A stretch of 34,798 nt of DNA from NCBI GenBank assembly GCA_002506485.1, contig DAXQ01000067.1:1-34798 (forward strand), given 5' to 3'. Position numbers and translations under genes: made by a program. Under the pieces are notes generated by a model. It saw only the letters and a list, made by a program, of their open reading frames with translations. It was not told the DNA's origin and searched no databases. Of the stretch, positions 7,478 through 15,800 are shown in pieces. Positions within the stretch are counted from its first letter, which is position 1; every line of letters starts with the position of its first letter. The stretch is from Euryarchaeota archaeon UBA136 (GTDB taxonomy: Archaea; Thermoplasmatota; Poseidoniia; MGIII; CG-Epi1).

Positions 7478-7647
7478 AACTTCTCCATCCCGATGAGCAT
7501 CACTGCTATGGTTGCGGCTCCACTGATGGCAGCATACCGGACAGCCAGTTTCTGATCCTCCCAAACGAATCGGGAGACCCAGACCAGCCATCCGCTGGAT
7601 AGTGCTACGATTAGTAGAAGCGCAAAGACAATTGTCCACCAATTCAC
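7474..7647 (-). CDS. Small two-helix membrane protein (57 aa)
   Basis: Starts with GTG at 7647, begins NWWTIVFALLLIVALSS and ends GMEKL. Two hydrophobic segments (about residues 3-29 and 38-54) are separated by the polar stretch WEDQKLAVRYA, giving a hairpin topology. I recognise no family. Its stop overlaps the GTG of the PqqD-like gene (GTGA), so the two are probably translated together. It begins 27 nt after the CCA end of tRNA-Gln. The element TAATTAAT (7666-7673) could be its TATA box, otherwise it would be read through from the tRNA promoter. The clean stop/start overlap and full-length hydrophobic pattern argue for a real gene. Confidence 0.6.
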   Translation of the reverse strand: MNWWTIVFALLLIVALSSGWLVWVSRFVWEDQKLAVRYAAISGAATIAVMLIGMEKL

Positions 7648-7674
7648 ATCTTCTTATTGAACGGCATTAATTAG

Positions 7675-7750
7675 TGGTAGCCCCGCCAGGATTCGAACCT
7701 GGGTCTCGGGATCCAGAGTCCCGAATGATGGACCACTACACTACGGGGCT
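7675..7750 (-). tRNA. tRNA-Gln (anticodon CUG), CCA encoded
   Basis: The minus strand folds as a complete cloverleaf: acceptor AGCCCCG paired with CGGGGCU, anticodon stem CGGGA/UCCCG with loop CUCUGGA (anticodon CUG, reads CAG), and T arm with GGTTCGAATCC. The discriminator base is A, followed directly by genomic CCA (7675-7677). No intron is present. Sequence details match the archaeal tRNA-Gln(CUG) pattern. Confidence 0.96.
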
Positions 7751-7775
7751 AGTAAGTCTTCACCTTCATCAGGTG

Positions 7776-7785
7776 CATAAAAAAT
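7776..7785 (-). promoter_or_regulatory. TATA box for tRNA-Gln
   Basis: The minus strand reads an uninterrupted T-run ending ATG (ATTTTTTATG type) about 30 nt before the mature tRNA 5' end, matching archaeal box A spacing with a short 5' leader. Confidence 0.45.
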
Positions 7786-7804
7786 CGACGTTAGTAATCG
7801 AGAA

Positions 7805-8110
7805 CTAGATGCCCTCATAGAATTCGTCATCATCATCGAAAGAGAATTCATCAATCTCCTTTTCTTCAGTGAATTCCAACTTATCTGGGAAATGCCTCAG
7901 AATTACCACGTCATCCAAGTTTTGGACCCACCTGTAAGGTACGATTATGTTTGCACCGCCTTTCACTAACTTGGGAGTTGTTCCAGTTATCAGAAGCGCA
8001 GATACAATACGTTGTGAGGTATCGAATAGGACATCGTGTACGACACCTAATCTTTTCCCGGTACGGGTGTAAACGGTCAATCCAGGTAGTCTTGAGGCTT
8101 CGTGTAACAC
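7805..8110 (-). CDS. PRC-barrel domain protein
   Basis: A 101-residue cytoplasmic protein. Residues ~4-75 form a PRC-barrel: LPGLTVYTRTGKRLGVVHDVLFD followed by SALLITG and IIVPYRWVQNLDDVVIL. PRC barrels occur in the photosynthetic reaction centre H subunit and the ribosome-maturation factor RimM, and many archaea encode short stand-alone copies with unknown function. The C-terminal tail is strongly acidic (EEKEIDEFSFDDDDEFYEGI region). The start is GTG with a TATA box 24-25 nt upstream (leaderless). It diverges from the ribosomal protein eS17 gene, 95 nt away, and each gene has its own TATA box. Confidence 0.75.
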   Translation of the reverse strand: MLHEASRLPGLTVYTRTGKRLGVVHDVLFDTSQRIVSALLITGTTPKLVKGGANIIVPYRWVQNLDDVVILRHFPDKLEFTEEKEIDEFSFDDDDEFYEGI

Positions 8111-8130
8111 AAACCGCTATCGGCTCAGGA

Positions 8131-8138
8131 TATAATTA
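8131..8138 (-). promoter_or_regulatory. TATA box for the PRC-barrel gene
   Basis: The minus strand reads TAATTATA, centred ~24 nt before the GTG at 8110. This is leaderless spacing. Confidence 0.5.
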
Positions 8139-8173
8139 TTTGCGTGGTTTATTTGAGAGTCTTTTGTGACAGA

Positions 8174-8181
8174 TTATAAAT
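8174..8181 (+). promoter_or_regulatory. TATA box for the eS17 operon
   Basis: TTATAAAT is centred ~28 nt before the ATG at 8206 in the divergent PRC-barrel/eS17 region. The inferred transcript has a leader of no more than a few nucleotides. Confidence 0.55.
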
Positions 8182-8205
8182 AGAGCCCAAAAGTGAAGCG
8201 CATGT

Positions 8206-8397
8206 ATGGGTAGGGTCAGACCGACTTACATCAAACGCGTGGCAATAGAATTGGTCAGGAACCATCCAGATAGGTTCACTGATGATTTTGACCATAACAA
8301 GGCAGTTGTTGATGAATTGACAGATGTGGACAGTATAACCATGCGAAATAGAATTACAGGGTATGTCACCCGTTTCCGGAAACAGGAACATAATTGA
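8206..8397 (+). CDS. rps17e: Ribosomal protein eS17
   Basis: Small-subunit ribosomal protein of the archaeal/eukaryotic eS17 family. The 63-residue sequence opens MGRVRPTYIKRVAIELV and contains HPDRFTDDFDHNK and the core MRNRITGYVTRF, which match the family from end to end, and the length is typical for archaea. It starts with ATG just downstream of a good TATA box and is probably leaderless. Its TGA overlaps the TTG start of the flavoprotein gene (TTGA), so the two form an operon. Confidence 0.95.
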   Translation: MGRVRPTYIKRVAIELVRNHPDRFTDDFDHNKAVVDELTDVDSITMRNRITGYVTRFRKQEHN

Positions 8398-9683
8398 TTC
8401 ATTTCGATGTTGTGGTAGAGGGTGCTGGGCCCGCGGGCGCTACTACAGCTTATTACTTGGCAAAACAAGGTAAAACGGTTGCATTAGTCGATCGGGCAAA
8501 ATTCCCACGTGAAAAGGCATGCGGTGGCGGTTTGTGTGTTCACATCGAAGAATTTGATCACATTATATCAAACTGGGATGATTTTCTTGAGTCACGATGC
8601 TTGCGTGGGATAGTCTACGGGCCTGATTTTACACCTGTGGATTACGTAAGTGAAACTCCTTTCTTTTACAATATTCGAAGATTGAAATTTGACAATGCCT
8701 TGGTTCAATATGCGGTTGCAGAGGGAGCCACTCTTATGGATGGTATAGCTGTTAAGAATTTTGAAGTTCATGAGGATAAAGTAGTAACTAAGCTAAGAAA
8801 CGGAGAAGAACTTACCAGCGATGTGATAATCGGTGCTGGTGGCACATTTGATATGGTTTCAAGAAGAATCAGGGATATTGAGAAGATGCCTATGAAATGG
8901 AGGGACCAAGACATTGCTACAGCCCTTTATTTCGAGGTTGACGTTGGTCGGGAGTTCATGGATAGAGTTTATGGCAAGGAAAGAATATCCATGGCACACA
9001 TAAAGTACCAGAATCTGGATGGTTATGGCTGGTCTTTTTCCAAGGACACAGTTCTCAATGTAGGGATTGGTTGCCCTCGTTCCGTAGTCAAGAAAATTAA
9101 AAAGAAAAATCCAAAGTGGGACGAGCGTCAATATCTTCTTGATTATGTTGATACTCTGAAGGAGCAAGGATGGTTCCCCAAGGATATTGAGATAAATCGC
9201 AAGATGATTGCTGGATCTAATATTCCGGTAGGCATGGGCATGAGTTGTACTGTAGGTGATAGAATGTTGGTTGTTGGAGATGCTGGTGGTTTCGTATCAC
9301 CATTGTCTGGCGAAGGGTTGTATTACGCTCTTGATTCAGGAAGAATTGCAGCAGACTCTCTGGACCAACTTTTCAAAACTGGAAAATTCGATAAGGATTC
9401 CATGATGCTTTATCACAATACCTGGAGCGGCAAATGGGGAGATGATCTGGAATGGCTTAAAGTTGCATGGCACTTGCTGATGGTGATGCCTAATAGTCTA
9501 ATCAAATATGCGGCCCTAGATGAAGAAACCAAGAAATTCTTCACACATATGTTTGTAGGTTCAATGCCTGCGGCAGAGATTAAGAACAAGGTTTTAGCTT
9601 TGATAGCTGCTGGATTTCTGAGACATGATTTCCTAAGTATAGTTACAGGTAATAAGGAGCAGGTCCCCCCTATTATCAACTGA
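8394..9683 (+). CDS. Geranylgeranyl reductase family FAD-dependent oxidoreductase
   Basis: A 429-residue flavoprotein likely to saturate isoprenoid double bonds, such as the geranylgeranyl chains of archaeal membrane lipids. Visible motifs: N-terminal dinucleotide-binding VVVEGAGPAGATTAYYLA, the family CGGGL loop (ACGGGLCVHIEEFD), YGWSFSK (substrate-site YxWxFxK type) and the second FAD motif VVGDAGGFVSPLSGEGLYYAL. The TTG start overlaps the eS17 stop by four bases. No membrane helix is evident; family members are peripheral. A menaquinone- or other polyprenyl-reducing paralogue cannot be excluded, because archaea often carry several copies. Confidence 0.88.
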   Translation: MIHFDVVVEGAGPAGATTAYYLAKQGKTVALVDRAKFPREKACGGGLCVHIEEFDHIISNWDDFLESRCLRGIVYGPDFTPVDYVSETPFFYNIRRLKFDNALVQYAVAEGATLMDGIAVKNFEVHEDKVVTKLRNGEELTSDVIIGAGGTFDMVSRRIRDIEKMPMKWRDQDIATALYFEVDVGREFMDRVYGKERISMAHIKYQNLDGYGWSFSKDTVLNVGIGCPRSVVKKIKKKNPKWDERQYLLDYVDTLKEQGWFPKDIEINRKMIAGSNIPVGMGMSCTVGDRMLVVGDAGGFVSPLSGEGLYYALDSGRIAADSLDQLFKTGKFDKDSMMLYHNTWSGKWGDDLEWLKVAWHLLMVMPNSLIKYAALDEETKKFFTHMFVGSMPAAEIKNKVLALIAAGFLRHDFLSIVTGNKEQVPPIIN

Positions 9684-9736
9684 TTTTGGATTTTTATCAT
9701 GGAAAATTATAAGAAGTAACATTTAGAGTGAGTGTC

Positions 9737-10735
9737 ATGCAATCCGGGGCTGAAGAAGAGTGGGATGATGAAGACTGGGAAGATAATGACTCAGGTTCAT
9801 CCTTCCTTTCAGACATGTCCTTGGCTTCTAAGATGAAAATGGCAGGTGCCGGTGCACTTGTATTAGTGATATTAATCTTTGCAATGGTTTCCCAAAATTT
9901 TGGTTTTTATTACGGCGCAGGTAGCTTAACTGTTCTAATTGATGTTAATGAGGGTAAAGATCCAGGTGATAGGACCTTCAATGCAAATATATGGGCTACA
10001 TCTCCTGCATTTGGTATGCTTGCCAAGGAGGGCAGTTATACAATCACTTTTAATGGTGCAAACCAGGCTTCAGGCAATTTCGATTTGAGTGCTGAGGGTC
10101 GAGCCTCAATAAGTGTGGATTATGAATCATTTTTTGTGACTAATGGTGCTTATACTCTTAATGTTGAAATAGGAAGTCAAACATCCAGTAATTCCGTTAC
10201 AATTGATAGATTTGCAGACTCAGTTTCAGGGAGCGTGTCCAATTTCGATGGAGAATATCCTCTTGACAAGGATTCACCTGTGATTATCAATATGCAGTTT
10301 ACAGCAGCAAACTCCGAGAGCTACATCAATCCATGGGTTTCTGGAACAGTTAAAGTATATCATTATGAAAATGCTTTCAATGAGGGTCAAGGAGAGAGTT
10401 ATTGGAACGATGATTCTGAAAGAGGTAACACTGCAGGTAACTGGAATCTAGTCAATACGATTCAGCTTGATGTCAATAGTGATTCCGGAAGCTATAGCTA
10501 TTCGTCTGGTGGGGCAACTGATTTTTATGCAGTAGAAATACCACCTTATAATCTGAATCTTATAATAGATGTAGATAAATTCTATGATGAGGAAGGAAGC
10601 GGTGATTACACTCTCGTTTTTGATTTTTCTAATGATTTTGGAGAGGATACTTCTAGCAAAGATGGTCGTTCTTCTTGGAAATGGTTTCACCTGTGTGAGA
10701 CCAAAGATAACGGGGAATGCAAAAATAATGACTAA
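9737..10735 (+). CDS. Membrane-anchored ectodomain protein, unknown function
   Basis: No family recognised. A strongly acidic cytoplasmic N-terminus (EEEWDDEDWEDND) leads into one hydrophobic helix (about residues 35-52, GAGALVLVILIFAMV) and a ~270-residue extracellular region. That region is rich in Ser, Asn, Asp and aromatic residues, looks like two beta-sandwich domains and ends in a Cys pair (CETKDNGEC). No C-terminal anchor is present, so it has type II topology. An upstream in-frame GTG at 9728 is possible. I prefer the ATG because a TATA box (TTATAA, 9707-9712) lies ~27 nt before it. It ends 5 nt from the convergent glycosyltransferase. Confidence 0.7.
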   Translation: MQSGAEEEWDDEDWEDNDSGSSFLSDMSLASKMKMAGAGALVLVILIFAMVSQNFGFYYGAGSLTVLIDVNEGKDPGDRTFNANIWATSPAFGMLAKEGSYTITFNGANQASGNFDLSAEGRASISVDYESFFVTNGAYTLNVEIGSQTSSNSVTIDRFADSVSGSVSNFDGEYPLDKDSPVIINMQFTAANSESYINPWVSGTVKVYHYENAFNEGQGESYWNDDSERGNTAGNWNLVNTIQLDVNSDSGSYSYSSGGATDFYAVEIPPYNLNLIIDVDKFYDEEGSGDYTLVFDFSNDFGEDTSSKDGRSSWKWFHLCETKDNGECKNND

Positions 10736-10740
10736 TTCGC

Positions 10741-11421
10741 CTATCTAAAATCTTTCATTTTCGTAACTAGGAACCATAGATTCCATATCCCATCTTCCCA
10801 AGTGTTGAGTTTAACTTCTCCAACTCTGGAGTGGAACGGAACTGGGATCTCAATAGCCCTTAATCCTCTTCTGAAAGCCTCAATCTTGAACTCTTCAGAG
10901 AGAGGCATTCCATCACTGGTCAAGTTAACTTTGCCAATCACTTCTCTTTTGAAGATCCACATCCCGCTTTGTGAATCTCTGATATTGATTCCATGGAATA
11001 GATTGGTTCCAAAAGTCAGTCCCCAGTTTCCTATCTTGTGAGTCATGGACATTGCGTCCCGATCCATCCTGTCAAGTCTGTTGCAAGTCACAAAGTCAAG
11101 ATTATTATTGAGCAAGAATGCTAGAACATGCGGTATCTTATCGGCAGGATAGGTTGTATCGCCATCAAGAGTTGCTACGAAATCCGTGTCGACCAGACCG
11201 AACCCCGTCTTGTAGGCTCTGCCATATCCCTTCCGGGGTTCGTTGACGACCTTGGCACCTCTTTTCTCGGCTTCCGCTGCAGTATTATCTGTTGAATTAC
11301 CGTCAATAACCAGAACCTTGACATCCAGCCAAGGAACATCTCTTGGAATCTGGTCGATAGTAGGTCCTATCGATTCACCTTCATTCAATGTAGGGATAAT
11401 TACTGTCAGGCTCATGCCCAT
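10741..11421 (-). CDS. Family 2 glycosyltransferase (dolichol-phosphate hexosyltransferase-like)
   Basis: A 226-residue cytoplasmic GT-A enzyme. It opens LTVIIPTLNEGESIGPTI, continues with VLVIDGNSTDNT (nucleotide-sugar site), GYGRAYKTGF and the metal-binding ATLDGDTTYP, and has the acceptor-side motif RDSQSGMWIFKREV. This arrangement is typical of polyprenyl-phosphate mannosyl/glucosyl transferases, which charge lipid carriers for protein glycosylation. It has no C-terminal membrane helices, so it is the soluble short form. A second ATG two codons in is an alternative start. It diverges from a 61-aa membrane protein gene across a single symmetric TATA element. Confidence 0.88.
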   Translation of the reverse strand: MGMSLTVIIPTLNEGESIGPTIDQIPRDVPWLDVKVLVIDGNSTDNTAAEAEKRGAKVVNEPRKGYGRAYKTGFGLVDTDFVATLDGDTTYPADKIPHVLAFLLNNNLDFVTCNRLDRMDRDAMSMTHKIGNWGLTFGTNLFHGINIRDSQSGMWIFKREVIGKVNLTSDGMPLSEEFKIEAFRRGLRAIEIPVPFHSRVGEVKLNTWEDGIWNLWFLVTKMKDFR

Positions 11422-11441
11422 ATCGGGTTGTAAGGAGGTCT

Positions 11442-11451
11442 GGTTTTAAGG
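11442..11451. promoter_or_regulatory. Shared, nearly symmetric TATA element between divergent genes
   Basis: Reads GGTTTTAAGG on plus and CCTTAAAACC on minus. The TTTTAA core centre is 25.5 nt from the glycosyltransferase ATG (11421, minus) and 24.5 nt from the ATG at 11471 (plus). No other TATA-like sequence lies in the 49-nt gap, so one box probably serves both directions with leaderless transcripts. Confidence 0.55.
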
Positions 11452-11470
11452 CCAACGACAGTGGGCAGCC

Positions 11471-11656
11471 ATGACGCTATTGGTACGACAGGTAGGATCC
11501 GCACTTTGCTTGATGATTGGCCTGATAGTGTCGATGTCCTGGTTCTATTGGAAGGATTCGCCTCCCTTGATGCTGATTATTGGTGGGATTCTTGTGTTAG
11601 CAGGTATCATTAGTATCGTGTTTACTATAATAAAAGCAGAGGAAGAATCAGAATAA
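11471..11656 (+). CDS. Small two-helix membrane protein (61 aa)
   Basis: Unrecognised family. Two hydrophobic helices (about residues 6-25 and 32-53: SALCLMIGLIVSMSWFYW and LMLIIGGILVLAGIISIVF) are joined by the short turn KDSPP, and the tail is charged (KAEEESE). The ATG sits the expected distance from the divergent TATA element, and the hydrophobic pattern with clean boundaries makes it a credible gene. It lies 47 nt upstream of pyrD, which has its own TATA box. Function could be a membrane stabiliser or partner for the glycosyltransferase, but nothing in the sequence shows this. Confidence 0.6.
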   Translation: MTLLVRQVGSALCLMIGLIVSMSWFYWKDSPPLMLIIGGILVLAGIISIVFTIIKAEEESE

Positions 11657-11670
11657 TGGTTCCATTAACC

Positions 11671-11678
11671 TTATATCG
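11671..11678 (+). promoter_or_regulatory. TATA box for pyrD
   Basis: TTATATCG lies about 30 nt before the pyrD ATG at 11704. No Shine-Dalgarno lies in between, so the transcript is probably leaderless or has a very short leader. Confidence 0.5.
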
Positions 11679-11703
11679 AACCAGTTATCGACTTCATTTT
11701 TAG

Positions 11704-12819
11704 ATGAGCCTGCTGTATAGAACAATCTTGCGTCCTGCCCTTTTTTTGCAGGATTCAGAAAAAGCTCACCGTCGTCTTATTTCCTCTCTTTCAGTAACTA
11801 GTCGTTCTCGCTTCTTGATGTCCTTAACAGGTAATTTGTATGGTTCTCCTGAGTTGCCTGTAAAACTTTTTGGGCTTGACTTTCCAAATCCCCTTGGAAT
11901 CGCGGCTGGAATTGACAAGAATGGAGAGGCTGTTCCAGCCTGGCAATCTATTGGATTTGGTTTTTCAGAGATTGGAGGTGTCACACTCCATGATCAGTTA
12001 GGAAATCCTAGGCCGAGAATGTTCAGGGCAACGGCCGAGAAAGCTTTGGTCAATCGTATGGGTTTCAACAATATAGGGGCTGAATTGATACACGATAAAT
12101 TATCAGACTGGAAAGAAAGAGGATTATGGCCAGGCGCACCAGTAGGGATAAACCTTGGAAAATCCAAGATAACATCTCTTGAGGACGCTCCTAAGGATTA
12201 TGCAGGTTCAATGGAAATATTGTGGAATCACGCGGATTTCTTTGTGATTAACGTAAGCTCCCCTAATACTATAGGCCTTCGTGAATTGCAACAGTCCAGA
12301 CGTCTTGATTCAATTCTCGAACTTTGCCAGACGATCAACTTGAAATGCTCCGAGAAAAATGGAAAGAGGCCAAAATCCCTTCTTGTCAAAATAGCTCCAG
12401 AATTAGATGACTATCAGCTGAAAGAGATATTAGAATTGATACCAAAGCACAATCTGCAAGGAATTGTAGCGACCAATACCACCACAAAGCGCCCAGATAC
12501 CAATAATTCAAGATGTAAGGCAGTCTACGACCAGGAAGGTGGTCTCAGTGGCCTTCCGTTGAAGGATACAAGTACAGAGGTAATACGCAAGATTTATCGT
12601 ATGACTGGTGGAAAGATTCCAATCATAGGTGTTGGCGGGATTTTCAACGATGAAGATGCATGGGAAAAGATAACTGCCGGGGCCTCTTTGATTCAACTTT
12701 ATACGGGACTTGTGTTCGAAGGTCCAAGTATAGCCAGAAGTATAATGACTGGCCTTAAAAAACGTGTTAAAGAGGCAGGTTTTGAGACCATCACGGAAGC
12801 AGTTGGTATTAACGCCTGA
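11704..12819 (+). CDS. pyrD: Dihydroorotate dehydrogenase, class 2 (quinone-dependent)
   Basis: Oxidises dihydroorotate to orotate in pyrimidine synthesis and passes electrons to the membrane quinone pool. At 371 aa it has the class 2 layout: an N-terminal helical extension with DSEKAHRRLI (quinone tunnel region), then an FMN barrel beginning NPLGIAAGIDKNGEAV and GFSEIGGVT. The catalytic serine characteristic of class 2 is Ser186 in INVSSPNTIGLRELQ, and FMN-phosphate binding is at IIGVGGIFNDEDA and LIQLYTGLVFEGP. Class 1 enzymes would have Cys here and lack the extension. It ends 6 nt before the convergent S8 protease. Confidence 0.95.
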   Translation: MSLLYRTILRPALFLQDSEKAHRRLISSLSVTSRSRFLMSLTGNLYGSPELPVKLFGLDFPNPLGIAAGIDKNGEAVPAWQSIGFGFSEIGGVTLHDQLGNPRPRMFRATAEKALVNRMGFNNIGAELIHDKLSDWKERGLWPGAPVGINLGKSKITSLEDAPKDYAGSMEILWNHADFFVINVSSPNTIGLRELQQSRRLDSILELCQTINLKCSEKNGKRPKSLLVKIAPELDDYQLKEILELIPKHNLQGIVATNTTTKRPDTNNSRCKAVYDQEGGLSGLPLKDTSTEVIRKIYRMTGGKIPIIGVGGIFNDEDAWEKITAGASLIQLYTGLVFEGPSIARSIMTGLKKRVKEAGFETITEAVGINA

Positions 12820-12825
12820 AAAGTA

Positions 12826-15800
12826 TTATTCTCTTATAACGAATTGGTTTTGACACATCGGACAAGCCACCTGGATAGGCCTTTGATCAGTGGTGATGGC
12901 AATCACGCCCCCGCAATTGGGACATCCTAGATTCACAGGTCCAGTATCATCGAAGTCAAAGAAATCATCTTCTTCTTCACCTTTGAAGTACCTGAGACCA
13001 AGCACACCTCCTATCAATCCAATGATTGCTATAGTCCCTCCGATAAGCAAAGTGTTGCTATCATCCTCATTGTCTCCACTACCGGTTACAGTTGTTTTTT
13101 CGTTTACTATCACGTTGCCTTGCCATGCATTACTGTCATCCTGATCATCAGTGACAGTAAGGGTTACACTGTACGTTCCACCTTCATTGAACGTGTATTC
13201 GAAGTTTTCCTGCATCATGCTAATCTCATGGTTATCGCTACTACGGACTATGGTCCAGTCATATTTGGTGATGGTCCCATCTGAATCGTAAGAGTTTGTT
13301 CCACTGAAGGTGACGATGTCACCTGTATTGGCATTGGCAATCATCGAGTTCGTAGACTGGATGCCATTGACAGAAATTAATCCATTTGCTACAGGTCCCA
13401 CGTTCTCATCTTCGACTTCCTGAACATAAGCATTTTTTCCAATAGTGTTATCGTCATAATCAGTTTGTGCGGACAGATAGATACTCCCAGCCGCCGATGG
13501 AGTCCATGTGAAGTAGACGTCCTTCTCCTGTCCGGCTTCCATTTCTGTTGTCTCACTGCCTACCATTGAATCCGATGCGTAGAGCGTGGTAGTAACGGTT
13601 CCATCCTTTCCTCCAAAATTCTTGACAGACACTTTGATTGCAGTTTCCTCATCTTTGAATACAGGATCTGTCCATGAAATTCCCATCAATTCGAATTTGG
13701 CACTGGACTCCTCAACATCGATATTAATTTCTACTTCATTATTTTCCAGCGAGCTCTCAGCCGGTTCCGAGTTTTCTAATTCAACTTTTACGACGTGGTT
13801 TCCTTCTGAGGCGCTCCAATCGTAACTTCTTTCATCTGAGGACTCTCCGCTAACTTCTGAGTTTCCGCTGTCTACAGTCACACCGTCTATTCTTAATATA
13901 TATTCGATTTCACCATCAGTTTTTCCAAGATTCATTATTTCAAAACTTATTGTGACTTCTTGCCCTTCCTCTAACATCCCCTCAACTTCAAGGTTTGCTG
14001 GTGAAAAATCAGGTTCTTCTGACGGAGGTCCAACATCTATTACAAAAGTTCTCCCATCATTATTGGAATTCTGATCTGTGGGTTCAATACTAACCATTAA
14101 TGCTAACAATTCGCTCTCTCCCTCCTTTGCTATCCACTCACCTGAAATAATAATCTCCTCGTCAACTTCAATTTCTTCACCGTCCAGAGTAGTGAATTTT
14201 TCATTATCATCATACCAGCGCAATTCAAAGTCGTCTGCCTTTTCAGTTCCTTGATTCCTGATTTTAGCATAGATTGCAATATGTTCATTGTGAATCGGGT
14301 CACTGTCATCAGTCCAAACCTCGATTATCGCTAGATCAACTCCCTCGGCAGGGGCCGCTCCAACAGAAACGGAGGTTTCCAGAATATTATTTTCCAAATC
14401 GGCCTCAGCTGGTGAAACATCATACACTTCGGCCCGGATATCATAATCACCTTCATCAGGCTCCCAGTTGTAAGTCCAGGTGACGTGTGAGTCAACACTG
14501 ATACCTCCCAATCCATCACTTTCTACTTCAGCATCATTGACAATCAGTTTGATCATGGCCTCATCAATGTCCATAGTCCCTACATTCTCAATCTTTGCAG
14601 AGATAGTTACAGTATCTCCTTCAACAGGTTCACTCGGAGTTGTAGTCATTTCTGACACGAATGCGTCAGGCTGATTGATGTCTACAACCTCGTAGCTGTC
14701 AAGATACCCATATCCATAGTAGTAGTTGTAGCGGTCGCTTTCATCTGGCTCGGAAGGTTCACCTCCGTATTCTCCATCCCAAGTTTCAGAATACTCCTGC
14801 AGTCGGTCTCTTACACCATTTGAATTACTGCCAGGTCTAAGTGAGATATCTGCTTCTAGGATTAGTGCTGCTAAACCTGCAACATGAGGACAAGCCATTG
14901 ACGTTCCATCTTGTGAGGTCCAGCCAGACGCACTGCTCTGGAAGCCAGGAATATTGCTGTGTCCCAAAGCAGCAGTTATACCACTACCAGGTGCAACAAC
15001 AGACGGTTTTAGCTCATCCCATCTATCATTATCACCATCATCATCTCTTGGACCATAATTGCTGTAACTGGCCAAATCATCATCATTTCTGTTTACATTG
15101 TCTTCATTATCCATTGCACCAACCGCCACACTCCAGTCAGCTGCGGCTGGGGAAGGGACTTCATTTTCTCCATCATTACCCATTGCCACGGCGACCACAA
15201 TCCCAGCGGCATTCGCTTCGTTAACGAGCTGGGATTGTGAGTCGGACCCGTCACTTCCACCCGAGGTGCCGAGTGACATTGACATTACATGTACACCGTT
15301 GTTTTTCTCACCATCATTTTCCCAATCAGTATTCACATTCTCAATACATGCTTCTATAGCTTCATTAATATCAGCGCTTGATCCAGAACCCCAATCAGCC
15401 ATCACCTTGACATCAATCAGTCTTGCTGCTGGAGCTACACCTATGTAGTCAGGCTCCCCATCACCATCCTCATCATCGTCACCTCCCATTCCCAATGCGG
15501 TAGATGCGGTGTGGGTTCCGTGTCCGTTAAAATCATCGGGATCCTCATTGCTATCTTCTTCAGTTGTGAATTTATAATTTCCATCCTCTGTGGGACACCC
15601 TCCGTCACAATCTATTCCAGCTATGAATCTTCTTACGCCTTGATCACCAAATTCATCAAATGTTTCATGCTCATTGTCAACTCCTGTGTCCAATATGGCG
15701 ATATTAATTCCTTCACCATAGAATTTGTCCCACGCTACTGGATTGTAATCAGTCGAATCCCTAGCCTTTATTGCTCTAACCGAAGTGTCCAAAAATGGAT

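Noticed and set aside
7478..7642. Longer, cysteine-rich N-terminus for the PqqD-like protein (start at 7642)
   Set aside because: The extension is out-of-family sequence that is the shadow of the overlapping 57-aa membrane protein frame; the GTGA overlap marks the real start.
10448..10690. 80-aa minus-strand frame
   Set aside because: Antisense to the ectodomain of the orphan membrane protein, with no start signals or recognisable motif.
14841..15224. Open frame on plus strand rich in His and Leu
   Set aside because: It lies opposite the catalytic domain of the S8 protease; its composition is the complement of Asp/Gly-rich codons and it has no promoter or family pattern.
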